From Anaerolineae bacterium (GTDB lineage Bacteria > Chloroflexota > Anaerolineae > B4-G1): 5,543 bases of DNA. The stretch is from assembly GCA_016783285.1 (NCBI GenBank), contig JADHWW010000099.1:1-5543 (forward strand), in the 5' to 3' direction. The position numbers and the translations under genes are program-made. The notes below the pieces were generated by a model. It saw only the letters and a list, made by a program, of their open reading frames with translations, searched no databases and was not told the DNA's origin. Positions within the stretch are counted from its first letter, which is position 1; every line of letters begins with the position of its first letter. Below are positions 1-5,543 of the stretch, piece by piece.

Positions 1-350
1 CGCAGGTCAGTGGTCACCTGATCGTTGCGGGAGCGACCGGTGTGCAGTTTGCCCGCCACTGGCCCCACCAGTTCGCCCAGCCGCCGTTCGACCGCAGTGT
101 GAATGTCCTCGTCGCCGGGTTTGATCTGGAAGGCGCCGGCGTCGAATTCAGCGTGCACCTGTTCCAGCCCGGCGACGAGTTGGTCGCGCTCACTGACAGT
201 GATCAACCCCGCCCGCGCCAGCGCACCAGCGTAGGCAATGCTTCCCTGCACGTCGGCTTCGTACATCCGCCGGTCGAACTCGATGGAATCGCCAAAGTGC
301 CTCATCAGGTCATCGGTCGCTGTTGTGAAACGTCCCCCCCAAAGAGCCAT
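1..350 (-). CDS. argH: Argininosuccinate lyase, N-terminal part (runs off the window)
   Basis: The visible 116 residues begin MALWGGRF and match the N-terminus of argininosuccinate lyase, the cytoplasmic tetramer of the fumarase/aspartase superfamily that splits argininosuccinate into arginine and fumarate, the last step of arginine synthesis. Seen: GDEDIHTAVERRL at about residues 79-91 and HTGRSRNDQV at about 103-112, the substrate-binding and catalytic N-terminal blocks of the family. The ATG at 350 is set by an AGGAGG Shine-Dalgarno at 356-361, five bases upstream. The gene lies 56 bp after the argG stop and has no promoter of its own that I can see, so it is probably cotranscribed with argG and shares its attenuator. 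The 3' end, including the lyase signature loop, is outside the window. Identification is firm. Confidence 0.96.
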   Translation of the reverse strand, partial: MALWGGRFTTATDDLMRHFGDSIEFDRRMYEADVQGSIAYAGALARAGLITVSERDQLVAGLEQVHAEFDAGAFQIKPGDEDIHTAVERRLGELVGPVAGKLHTGRSRNDQVTTDL

Positions 351-365
351 GCTATCCTCCTTTCG

Positions 366-399
366 AGACTTTGGAAGTTTCAGAAAACTTCCAAAGTCT
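366..399. repeat. Perfect palindrome in the argG-argH spacer
   Basis: Perfect inverted repeat with 15-bp arms (366-380 and 385-399) and a 4-base loop; the left arm reads AGACTTTGGAAGTTT. It takes up most of the 56-bp space between argG and argH. On the transcribed strand no U-run follows it; the argH Shine-Dalgarno comes directly after. It is therefore unlikely to be an intrinsic terminator. More likely it is an inserted palindromic repeat, or a hairpin that protects the argG message or tunes argH translation. Confidence 0.8.
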
Positions 400-406
400 G
401 GAGGCG

Positions 407-1759
<1,353 letters not shown>

Positions 1760-1766
1760 TGATTCT

Positions 1767-1772
1767 CCTCCT
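1767..1772 (-). promoter_or_regulatory. Shine-Dalgarno of argG
   Basis: AGGAGG on the minus strand, seven bases from the ATG at 1759. It decides the start: the alternative in-frame start at 1900 would need translation through the terminator hairpin, and the CTG next to the PP-loop region has no comparable site. Confidence 0.85.
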
Positions 1773-1812
1773 GAATTTGAGATGGTGAGGGCAATTTGCC
1801 TGGTACACGAAA

Positions 1813-1838
1813 GCGCGACGGCATGGTAGCCATCGCGC
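1813..1838 (-). other. Stable hairpin in the argG 5' UTR, downstream of the terminator
   Basis: On the transcribed strand GCGCGATGGC pairs with GCCGTCGCGC (10 bp including one U-G) around a six-base loop TACCAT. It begins just after the terminator U-run and ends 53 bases before the argG start. It has no U-run of its own. It could stabilise or insulate the read-through message; its role is not evident from sequence. Confidence 0.6.
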
Positions 1839-1840
1839 AT

Positions 1841-1872
1841 AAAAAGAGCCAGCCCCCGTCTGGGGGCTGGCT
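1841..1872 (-). terminator. Intrinsic terminator in the argG leader (attenuator stem 3:4)
   Basis: On the minus strand AGCCAGCCCCC pairs with GGGGGCTGGCT: a perfect 11-bp GC-rich stem (1862-1872 with 1847-1857) and a four-base loop, followed by CTTTTTAT (1846-1839). It lies between a good promoter and argG, with the argG start 81 nt further on. It would therefore stop transcription of argH-argG unless an alternative fold prevents it. Its 5' arm includes CAGCCC (1869-1864), which can pair with the upstream GGGCTG (1894-1889). Confidence 0.88.
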
Positions 1873-1936
1873 TGGGATAACAATTATACAGCCCAGGCAA
1901 AACTATCCAGACAGGTAGTCCGGCTCTTTCTGGGCT
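1841..1936 (-). promoter_or_regulatory. Candidate ribosome-mediated transcription attenuator of argG-argH
   Basis: Four pairing segments, in transcription order: segment 1 AGCCCAG (1936-1930), directly after the three Arg codons; segment 2 CTGGGCTG (1896-1889), six bases after the leader stop codon; segment 3 the terminator 5' arm (1872-1862); segment 4 its 3' arm (1857-1847). 1:2 is a perfect 7-bp pairing enclosing a second small hairpin (CCGGAC 1923-1918 with GTCTGG 1912-1907, one U-G). 2:3 pairs GGGCTG with CAGCCC, plus CT with AG after a two-base bulge. 3:4 is the terminator. A ribosome stalled at the CGA codons would cover segment 1 and free segment 2 to block the terminator; one paused at the stop codon would cover segment 2 and allow termination. 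This is trpL-type logic. The pairings are seen in the sequence; the mechanism is inferred. No T-box motif is visible. Confidence 0.72.
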
Positions 1937-1971
1937 CGTCGTCGCATGTCGTTCGTTGTAATGGGATTCAT
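1903..1971 (-). CDS. Arginine-rich leader peptide (22 aa), putative attenuator peptide of argG
   Basis: A small ORF in the transcribed leader of argG. It starts MNPITTNDM, continues with three consecutive arginines (residues 10-12, all CGA, 1944-1936) and ends KEPDYLSG before TAG at 1905-1903. A GAGGA Shine-Dalgarno-like sequence sits just upstream (1979-1975). The start is about 25 nt downstream of the predicted transcription start, as in classical leader peptides. CGA looks uncommon in this window: the visible argH part has no CGA among its Arg codons. Three in a row would make translation sensitive to charged tRNA-Arg. The peptide itself probably has no function beyond being translated. 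It could be a chance ORF, but the run of Arg codons ahead of an arginine gene, the ribosome-binding site and the placement relative to the pairing segments make that unlikely. Confidence 0.72.
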   Translation of the reverse strand: MNPITTNDMRRRAQKEPDYLSG

Positions 1972-2002
1972 CGTTCCTCAGTCCTGCGCTTAAGTGGGCG
2001 CA

Positions 2003-2031
2003 AGTTTACCACAAGAGAGTGGTTTTGTCAA
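2003..2031 (-). promoter_or_regulatory. Sigma70-type promoter for the argG leader
   Basis: On the minus strand a perfect -35 TTGACA (2031-2026) is followed by a 17-base spacer and TAAACT (2008-2003, four of six matches to TATAAT). Transcription would begin near 1996, giving a leader of about 240 nt before argG with the terminator ending about 155 nt in. The site lies about 95 bp after the GNAT stop codon, so argG-argH would be a separate transcription unit from the genes upstream. Confidence 0.72.
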
Positions 2032-2125
2032 ACGGTTGGCGCTGTACGTTGCCACCAGCCCCGATTTGGCGCCGGAGAACGTTTGGTTTTTCCTGAACGA
2101 TGCTGCCGATCCACTCGTTCTCGTG

Positions 2126-3394
2126 TCAATAGATGGTGTAGATAAACGATTCCACTTTCGGGAACAGCGTATCCACCAGCAACCGCCAGGCCGGCGCGAC
2201 GCTGACGTCGGGATAGACACCACGCAATTCCTTCACCGTCCGGTACCCCATCAGCAGCGGGATGAATTGCAACGGGGGGAAGCGACTCTCTTCGCCGCCG
2301 GTAAAGCCCAGGGTGGCGATCTCGGTCAGCCGGCCGGCCACGAAGCGCAGCACGATGGTCTCGCGGTAGAGGCTCAGCCGCACGTCGCGTGTCAGCCCGG
2401 CGAAGGGTGAACCGGCGACCCGCCGCTCCAGCACGGGCGCCAGCGCGCGCAGCAGCGCGGCGACGTCGGGGACGTGGATCTGCCAGGCGTAGGTGGTCAG
2501 GTCGTGAGCGTCCAAAGAGCGCGCCAGCCGCATCAATGTGCAGTCCGCGGGCAAGTTGAGCCGGATGCCGGGTTTGTCGCGCTCCCCGACCAGCGTCTTG
2601 AGGCGCTGTAAAGTCGCCAACGCCGCCTCAAACCCCAGACGTGAGACTTCGCTCACGACCAGTTCTTCGCCAAAGTGGTGCTCCGGCAGGCGCACATACC
2701 CGACGATCTGTCCATCCGCGTCCTGGATGAGCCAGTTCTCGCACCCGGTATCTGTCTCATCCGTGCGTGTCAGCAGGTAGCGCCAGATTGTCTCATCGCG
2801 GACGGTGTGGATGACGAGGTGCTGGGCGGCTTCGTCGTAGAGCCGCATCAGGGTTGGGAGATCATCCTGGGTAGCCAGCCGGAACGTGAAGGGCGCATCG
2901 GGTGGCGTGGGGATGTGGCGCGTTTCGAGCCGCAGGCCGCCTTCCAGCGGCAGCGCGTATTCGTACCCGAACTGGCGATAATAGTACGGAATGCCCTGAA
3001 TGTGCGACAGCAGACAGCCACGTTCGCGCAGGCGGCGCTTGAAGTATTCTACTTGCGCGCGGACCAAGCCGCGATGCTGGTAGGCTTCCAGCGTACCCAC
3101 GGCGCCCATCTCGCCGGCGGGTATCTCGACATCCTCGTAGCGCCACATCCAGGGAATCAGGCACAGGGATGAGACGATCTGGTTGCCTTGTTCATCCTCG
3201 ACAAAGACCATGTCTTGGCCCCGCGTGTGCGGGTGATGGATGAACAGGTTGTGTATCATCGGGCCGACCTCTGGGCCGTGAATGGCGCTGTTGAACGCCG
3301 CCACGCGCTCGACGTCGCGCTCGTCGGCGGCGGTGCGCAGCACCAGGCCATCTCCCAGTGGTTGGCGGCGGGGCGTTTCTGTTGGGTCTAGCAT
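2126..3394 (-). CDS. Eis-like GNAT family N-acetyltransferase
   Basis: A 422-aa protein of the Eis-type acetyltransferases, which carry tandem GNAT domains and an SCP2-like C-terminal domain and transfer an acetyl group from acetyl-CoA to an amine. Seen: an N-terminal GNAT fold with the acetyl-CoA-binding strand-loop MGAVGTLEAYQHRGL (residues 96-110), then HIQGIPYYYRQFGYEYALPL (131-150), the conserved block of this family. A second GNAT-like segment begins near FTFRLATQDD with a VGYVRL strand. The C-terminal part has LQFIPLLMGYRTVKEL and ends VESFIYTIY, like the SCP2-like domain. The ATG at 3394 has GGGAG at 3399-3403 overlapping the stop codon of the preceding gene, which suggests translational coupling. 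The frame is open further upstream to 3721, but there it overlaps that gene and reads Arg-rich nonsense. The substrate cannot be told from sequence. Aminoglycoside acetylation is known for some Eis proteins but should not be assumed. Confidence 0.88.
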   Translation of the reverse strand: MLDPTETPRRQPLGDGLVLRTAADERDVERVAAFNSAIHGPEVGPMIHNLFIHHPHTRGQDMVFVEDEQGNQIVSSLCLIPWMWRYEDVEIPAGEMGAVGTLEAYQHRGLVRAQVEYFKRRLRERGCLLSHIQGIPYYYRQFGYEYALPLEGGLRLETRHIPTPPDAPFTFRLATQDDLPTLMRLYDEAAQHLVIHTVRDETIWRYLLTRTDETDTGCENWLIQDADGQIVGYVRLPEHHFGEELVVSEVSRLGFEAALATLQRLKTLVGERDKPGIRLNLPADCTLMRLARSLDAHDLTTYAWQIHVPDVAALLRALAPVLERRVAGSPFAGLTRDVRLSLYRETIVLRFVAGRLTEIATLGFTGGEESRFPPLQFIPLLMGYRTVKELRGVYPDVSVAPAWRLLVDTLFPKVESFIYTIY

Positions 3395-3402
3395 GCTTCT
3401 CC

Positions 3403-4050
3403 CTACCGGCGGAGGGACAGCGCGCCACCCAGATGCTCGACTGCCCGGCGCACGGCCTGCGGGTCGGGGTCGCGCATGGCGCCGGCAGGAGCGGGCCGGT
3501 CGCCCACGGCGATGGTCACGGCGCCCTCCTGGCAGGGAATCGCCAGGTCCACCGTGTACGCCACGCCGCTCTCCCGCACCTCGAACTCGCGCTCCGGCCA
3601 AAAGCCCGCTTCCTTGAGGGTGACGTAGAGGCCGTCGGCGCCGGAGGCGTAGAGGTCGTTGACCTCCTCGGCGGCGGTGAGGCGGTCCCACGAGGTCTCG
3701 ATAAAGGCGATGCGCCGCCAACGCAGGCTGGGGATGGGCCGCTCCAGTTGCATCAGCGGCCCCAATTGGAGTTTGTAGTACACCTCGTCGGCGCGGGGAT
3801 GGTCAATCTGGTCAGGCAAAAGGTCGCGGCGGCGAACCAGTTCGTGGCCGCGCACGGGCCCGTACCAGCGGACGGACCACTTTTCGTCGCCAAAGGCTTT
3901 GGTAAAGTAAAAAGCCAGCACAGCCGCTTCGGTGGTGCTCTGGGGCGCGTGCTTGTGGGGAACACGATACCAACCCTCGTCTCGCGCGGTCTCAAAGTCG
4001 CGCCGGTTGTTCATAATGGCGACGAGGACACGGTCGGATGAGTGGAACAT
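3403..4050 (-). CDS. Conserved hypothetical protein, possible degenerate nuclease-like C-terminus
   Basis: A 215-aa cytoplasmic protein with no signal peptide or membrane segment. I do not recognise a named family with certainty, but it has conserved-looking blocks: RVLVAIMNNRRDFETARDEG (residues 7-26) followed by WYRVPHKHAP, then FYFTKAFGDEKWSVRWYGPV, DHPRADEVYYKLQLGPL and ERPIPSLRWRRIAFIETSWD. The C-terminal part (about 140-185) runs LYVTLKEAGFWPEREFEV, then YTVDLAIP and VTIAVGD. Its layout resembles DUF559/PD-(D/E)XK domains (xxVDxxIP ... xEVDG), but the second acidic position looks like alanine, so any nuclease activity may be lost. That comparison is inference. The ATG at 4050 has AGGAG at 4060-4064, nine bases away. 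The stop lies 8 bp before the GNAT gene, so the two are probably cotranscribed. An octamer array ends 17 bp upstream of the start. Confidence 0.8.
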   Translation of the reverse strand: MFHSSDRVLVAIMNNRRDFETARDEGWYRVPHKHAPQSTTEAAVLAFYFTKAFGDEKWSVRWYGPVRGHELVRRRDLLPDQIDHPRADEVYYKLQLGPLMQLERPIPSLRWRRIAFIETSWDRLTAAEEVNDLYASGADGLYVTLKEAGFWPEREFEVRESGVAYTVDLAIPCQEGAVTIAVGDRPAPAGAMRDPDPQAVRRAVEHLGGALSLRR

Positions 4051-4067
4051 TTCGCTTCGCTCCTATG

Positions 4068-4123
4068 CTGGGTGATTGGGTGATTGGGTGACTGGGTTAC
4101 TGGGTAATTGGGTAACTGGGTTA
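4068..4123. repeat. Octamer tandem array, left border (7 units)
   Basis: Seven consecutive 8-bp units on the plus strand with consensus CTGGGTGA and variants (TTGGGTGA, CTGGGTTA, CTGGGTAA, TTGGGTAA), then a degraded eighth. The last full unit contains the TAA stop (4123-4121 on the minus strand) of the four-helix-bundle reading frame. The array mirrors the one at 4593-4648 in opposite orientation. Confidence 0.88.
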
Positions 4124-4580
4124 CTTGGATTGGGCGCGCTGTTGGCGCTTGCTGTTGATATAGGCATTGAGTTTGGGGGCCAGGATGCGCATACGGTTCA
4201 TCAGGTCATCGAAAATCGTGTCGTTCATCAACCCGCGATCATGGCTGCGTCCGACCCAGTGTTTGGTCTCGTACAATGAGCCGCGAGAGTAGTGTCATGG
4301 GAACCTTCCCGAAAGCTGCAGATGTGTTAACTTTGATCAAAACTTGCCTCAAAAGCGCTTGTTGTACTTGGTCGGTGCATCGCTGCAGCTTTCGGGAAGG
4401 TGAACGCCCGTAACTCTCGGCGATGTTTGCTCCAATGGAATCAGCCGCCCGTACCATCTGCTTGCCCACCGTGTCTCGAGCAAAATACGACCAGGATGAC
4501 ACGATCTCCCAGAGACAGTCGCCCACCGCCACCGCCAATTGATACACCTCAATCTCTTCCAACTCTTGATACTTGCCCAT
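4121..4580 (-). pseudogene. Four-helix-bundle protein gene (S23/IVP family) disrupted by a MITE-like insert
   Basis: Residues 1-59 (MGKYQELEEIEVYQLAV ... KQMVRAADSIGANIAESYGR) match the start of the four-helix-bundle family known from 23S rRNA intervening-sequence proteins and related to the Avd proteins of diversity-generating retroelements. The family is small (about 115-130 aa) and its function is mostly unknown. At 4401 the frame enters a 99-bp element. Beyond it, from 4294, the rest of the family resumes in another frame: HYSRGSLYETKHWVGRSHDR onward to NAYINSKRQQRAQSK and TAA at 4121. About 10 residues (the usual RFHYxxxxxF stretch) are missing at the junction, and an in-frame TGA precedes the second part. 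As it stands the gene could give only a chimaeric 113-aa product ending at 4242. GGAGG at 4586-4590 sets the start at 4580. The whole gene fits exactly between two inverted octamer arrays. Confidence 0.87.
4303..4401. mobile_element. 99-bp MITE-like element with perfect 19-bp terminal inverted repeats
   Basis: The left end ACCTTCCCGAAAGCTGCAG (4303-4321) is the exact reverse complement of the right end (4383-4401). The 61-bp interior has no gene and includes a palindrome TTTGATCAAA. The element sits inside the four-helix-bundle reading frame. Only a 2-bp match (GA on both sides, 4301-4302 and 4402-4403) could be a target duplication, and about 30 bp of host gene is missing at the junction. 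The small size and exact ends suggest a non-autonomous transposon moved by an IS transposase elsewhere. I cannot name the IS family. Confidence 0.86.
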
Positions 4581-4592
4581 ACTTTCCTCCAA

Positions 4593-4648
4593 TCACCCAG
4601 TCACCGAGTCACCCAGTCACCGAGTCGCCGAGTCACCAAGTTACCCAG
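4593..4648. repeat. Octamer tandem array, right border (7 units)
   Basis: Seven 8-bp units on the plus strand, TCACCCAG / TCACCGAG with variants TCGCCGAG, TCACCAAG and TTACCCAG: the reverse complement of the left array's CTGGGTGA unit. It ends 12 bp before the four-helix-bundle start codon. Its outer six units (4601-4648) are translated as the last 15 residues and the stop codon of the xdh-family gene. Confidence 0.88.
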
Positions 4649-5543
4649 CACCCGCTCCGGCGTCAGCGGCAACTCGTCGCACCAGACGCCGGTGGCGTCG
4701 TGGACGGCGGCGACGAGCGCCGGGGCCAGCGGGATGAAGGGCATCTCTCCCATCCCGCGCGCACCCCACGGCCCGCGCGGGTCGGGGTGCTCAACGATGA
4801 TGGAGTCCACCCGCTGCGGCACGTCGCCGATGGTGGGGATCAGGTAGGTGCTGAGGTTCGGCGTCAGCACGCGCCCCTCGGCAGTGAGCAAGTTCTCGCA
4901 AGTGGCCCAGCCCACCGCCTGCGCCACGCCCCCCTCGATCTGCCCGACGATGTTCTGTGGGTTGACTGCCTGGCCCACGTCATCGGCACAGACGACGCGC
5001 AGGACGCGCAACTCGCCGGTCTCGGTGTCCACCTCCACCTCCACCGCCTGGGCGACGTAGCCGTAGGCAAAGTTGGGCGTGCCGTGCCCGGTCTCTGGGT
5101 CGAATGGCGTGCTCCTGGGAGCCAGGTAGGTGTGCTCGACGACGGCCGGTCGTTCCCCGGCCTGCCAACGTTCGAGCGCCTGCTCCGCCGTTTCCCGAAT
5201 GGCGTTGCCGGACATAAAAGTCATCCGCGAGGCAGAGACAGAGCCAGCACTGCCGGGGCTGGTGGCCGTGTCTGAGGCGACCAGGCGCACCCGCTCCAGC
5301 GGCAGGTTCAGCGCCTCGGCCGCCATCTGATGGACGACGGTGTGGTTGCCCTGCCCCACCTCGGCGCTGCCGATGTAGACCACCGCCTTCTCAATCTCCG
5401 CTTTGCCTCGCAGTTCGATCTTGGCCCAACAATTCTCCTGGTAGCCGAAGGAAAAGCCCACGTTTTTGAAGGCGACGGCGAAGCCAATTCCATAACGAAT
5501 TGCGAATTGCGAATTGCGGATTGCGGATACTTCGACTGGGCTC
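4601..5543 (-). CDS. Xanthine dehydrogenase family, molybdopterin-binding large subunit, C-terminal part
   Basis: The last 313 residues of a molybdenum hydroxylase large subunit; the 5' part lies beyond the window. This family hydroxylates purines, aldehydes or N-heterocycles using a molybdopterin centre fed by FeS and FAD subunits. Seen: GIGFAVAFKNVGFSFGYQEN (residues 18-37), EVGQGNHT (61-68), a molybdopterin-contact motif, DDVGQAVNPQNIVGQIEGGV, and GARGMGE (260-266), whose final Glu matches the family's catalytic base. The substrate cannot be judged from this part. Two oddities: a heptamer array encodes about residues 6-16, and the final LGNLVTRRLGDWVTR and TGA come entirely from the octamer array, so the original C-terminus has been replaced or extended after TPERV. 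The frame is open to the window edge; a GTG at 5461 is internal, not the start. Confidence 0.9.
   Translation of the reverse strand, partial: SPVEVSAIRNSQFAIRYGIGFAVAFKNVGFSFGYQENCWAKIELRGKAEIEKAVVYIGSAEVGQGNHTVVHQMAAEALNLPLERVRLVASDTATSPGSAGSVSASRMTFMSGNAIRETAEQALERWQAGERPAVVEHTYLAPRSTPFDPETGHGTPNFAYGYVAQAVEVEVDTETGELRVLRVVCADDVGQAVNPQNIVGQIEGGVAQAVGWATCENLLTAEGRVLTPNLSTYLIPTIGDVPQRVDSIIVEHPDPRGPWGARGMGEMPFIPLAPALVAAVHDATGVWCDELPLTPERVLGNLVTRRLGDWVTR
5496..5527. repeat. Heptamer tandem repeat inside the xdh-family gene
   Basis: About 4.6 units of 7 bp: CGAATTG three times, then CGGATTG and CGGA. On the coding (minus) strand it reads through without a stop and gives an Ile-Arg-Asn-Ser-Gln-Phe-Ala-Ile-Arg run just before the conserved GIGFAVAFKN block. 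The flanking frame is open on both sides as far as the window shows. Confidence 0.8.

Noticed and set aside
1883..1888. A perfect TATAAT on the minus strand that could be a -10 box for argG.
   Set aside because: No acceptable -35 at 16-18 bases (TCTGGA region), and transcription from there would start almost directly in the terminator stem. It lies between attenuator segments 2 and 3.
1873..1889. GGGATAACAATTATAC resembles part of the lac operator.
   Set aside because: It is only a half-match, with no symmetric partner and no lac-type gene nearby; coincidence.
1760..1900. An in-frame N-terminal extension of argG starting at 1900 (497 aa).
   Set aside because: It crosses the 5' UTR hairpin and the terminator, lacks a good ribosome-binding site, and does not resemble ArgG. 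The ATG at 1759 has an ideal AGGAGG.
1841..1996. T-box riboswitch in the argG leader.
   Set aside because: No T-box sequence (TGGNACCGCG type) is present before the terminator, and a translated Arg-codon ORF explains the leader better.
3395..3721. Upstream extension of the GNAT frame to 3721.
   Set aside because: It overlaps the preceding gene and gives Arg/Gly-rich out-of-frame translation. The ATG at 3394 has a ribosome-binding site and a normal family N-terminus.
4068..4648. The octamer arrays considered as a CRISPR array.
   Set aside because: The units are 8 bp and contiguous without spacers, and no cas genes are present.
4400..5275. Plus-strand open frame of 291 aa across the octamer array and the xdh region.
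   Set aside because: It is antisense to recognised coding sequence, low in complexity, and without motifs or a ribosome-binding site.

Overview
The window is GC-rich bacterial DNA with every gene on the minus strand, so transcription runs from high to low coordinates. No rRNA or other marker gene fixes the taxon. The gene types (Eis-like GNAT, XDH-family molybdoenzyme, argG-argH pair), the octamer arrays around a four-helix-bundle gene and the short palindromic repeats inside genes remind me of uncultured Chloroflexota (Anaerolineae-like). That is an inference.

Layout, in transcription order. (1) 5543-4601: 3' part of a molybdopterin-binding large subunit of the xanthine dehydrogenase family. 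It contains a heptamer repeat near the window edge, and its last 15 residues and stop codon are encoded by an octamer array. (2) 4648-4068: a cassette bounded by two inverted arrays of seven 8-bp units. Inside is a four-helix-bundle (S23/IVP-type) gene broken by a 99-bp MITE-like element with perfect 19-bp terminal inverted repeats. (3) 4050-2126: two closely spaced genes, a conserved hypothetical protein and an Eis-like GNAT acetyltransferase, 8 bp apart. (4) 2031-1760: a regulatory leader. (5) 1759-407: argG, argininosuccinate synthase. (6) 350-1: the first 116 codons of argH, argininosuccinate lyase.

The most interesting part is the argG leader. A good sigma70-type promoter (TTGACA, 17 bp, TAAACT) precedes a 22-codon ORF with three consecutive CGA arginine codons. 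Its stop codon is followed by a strong intrinsic terminator 81 nt upstream of argG. Mutually exclusive pairings (AGCCCAG with CTGGGCT; GGGCTG with the terminator's 5' arm) are placed as in the trp attenuator: a ribosome stalled on the Arg codons would cover segment 1, and one at the stop codon would cover segment 2. This is a candidate ribosome-mediated attenuator by which arginine starvation would switch on the last two steps of arginine synthesis.

A second theme is small repeats entering or trimming genes without destroying them. In argG an in-frame 90-bp insertion of two hairpins, flanked by a 10-bp direct repeat, adds 30 residues just before the ATP-binding motif. The xdh gene has a heptamer array in frame and an octamer array as its C-terminus. 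The argG-argH spacer is mostly one 15-bp-stem palindrome.
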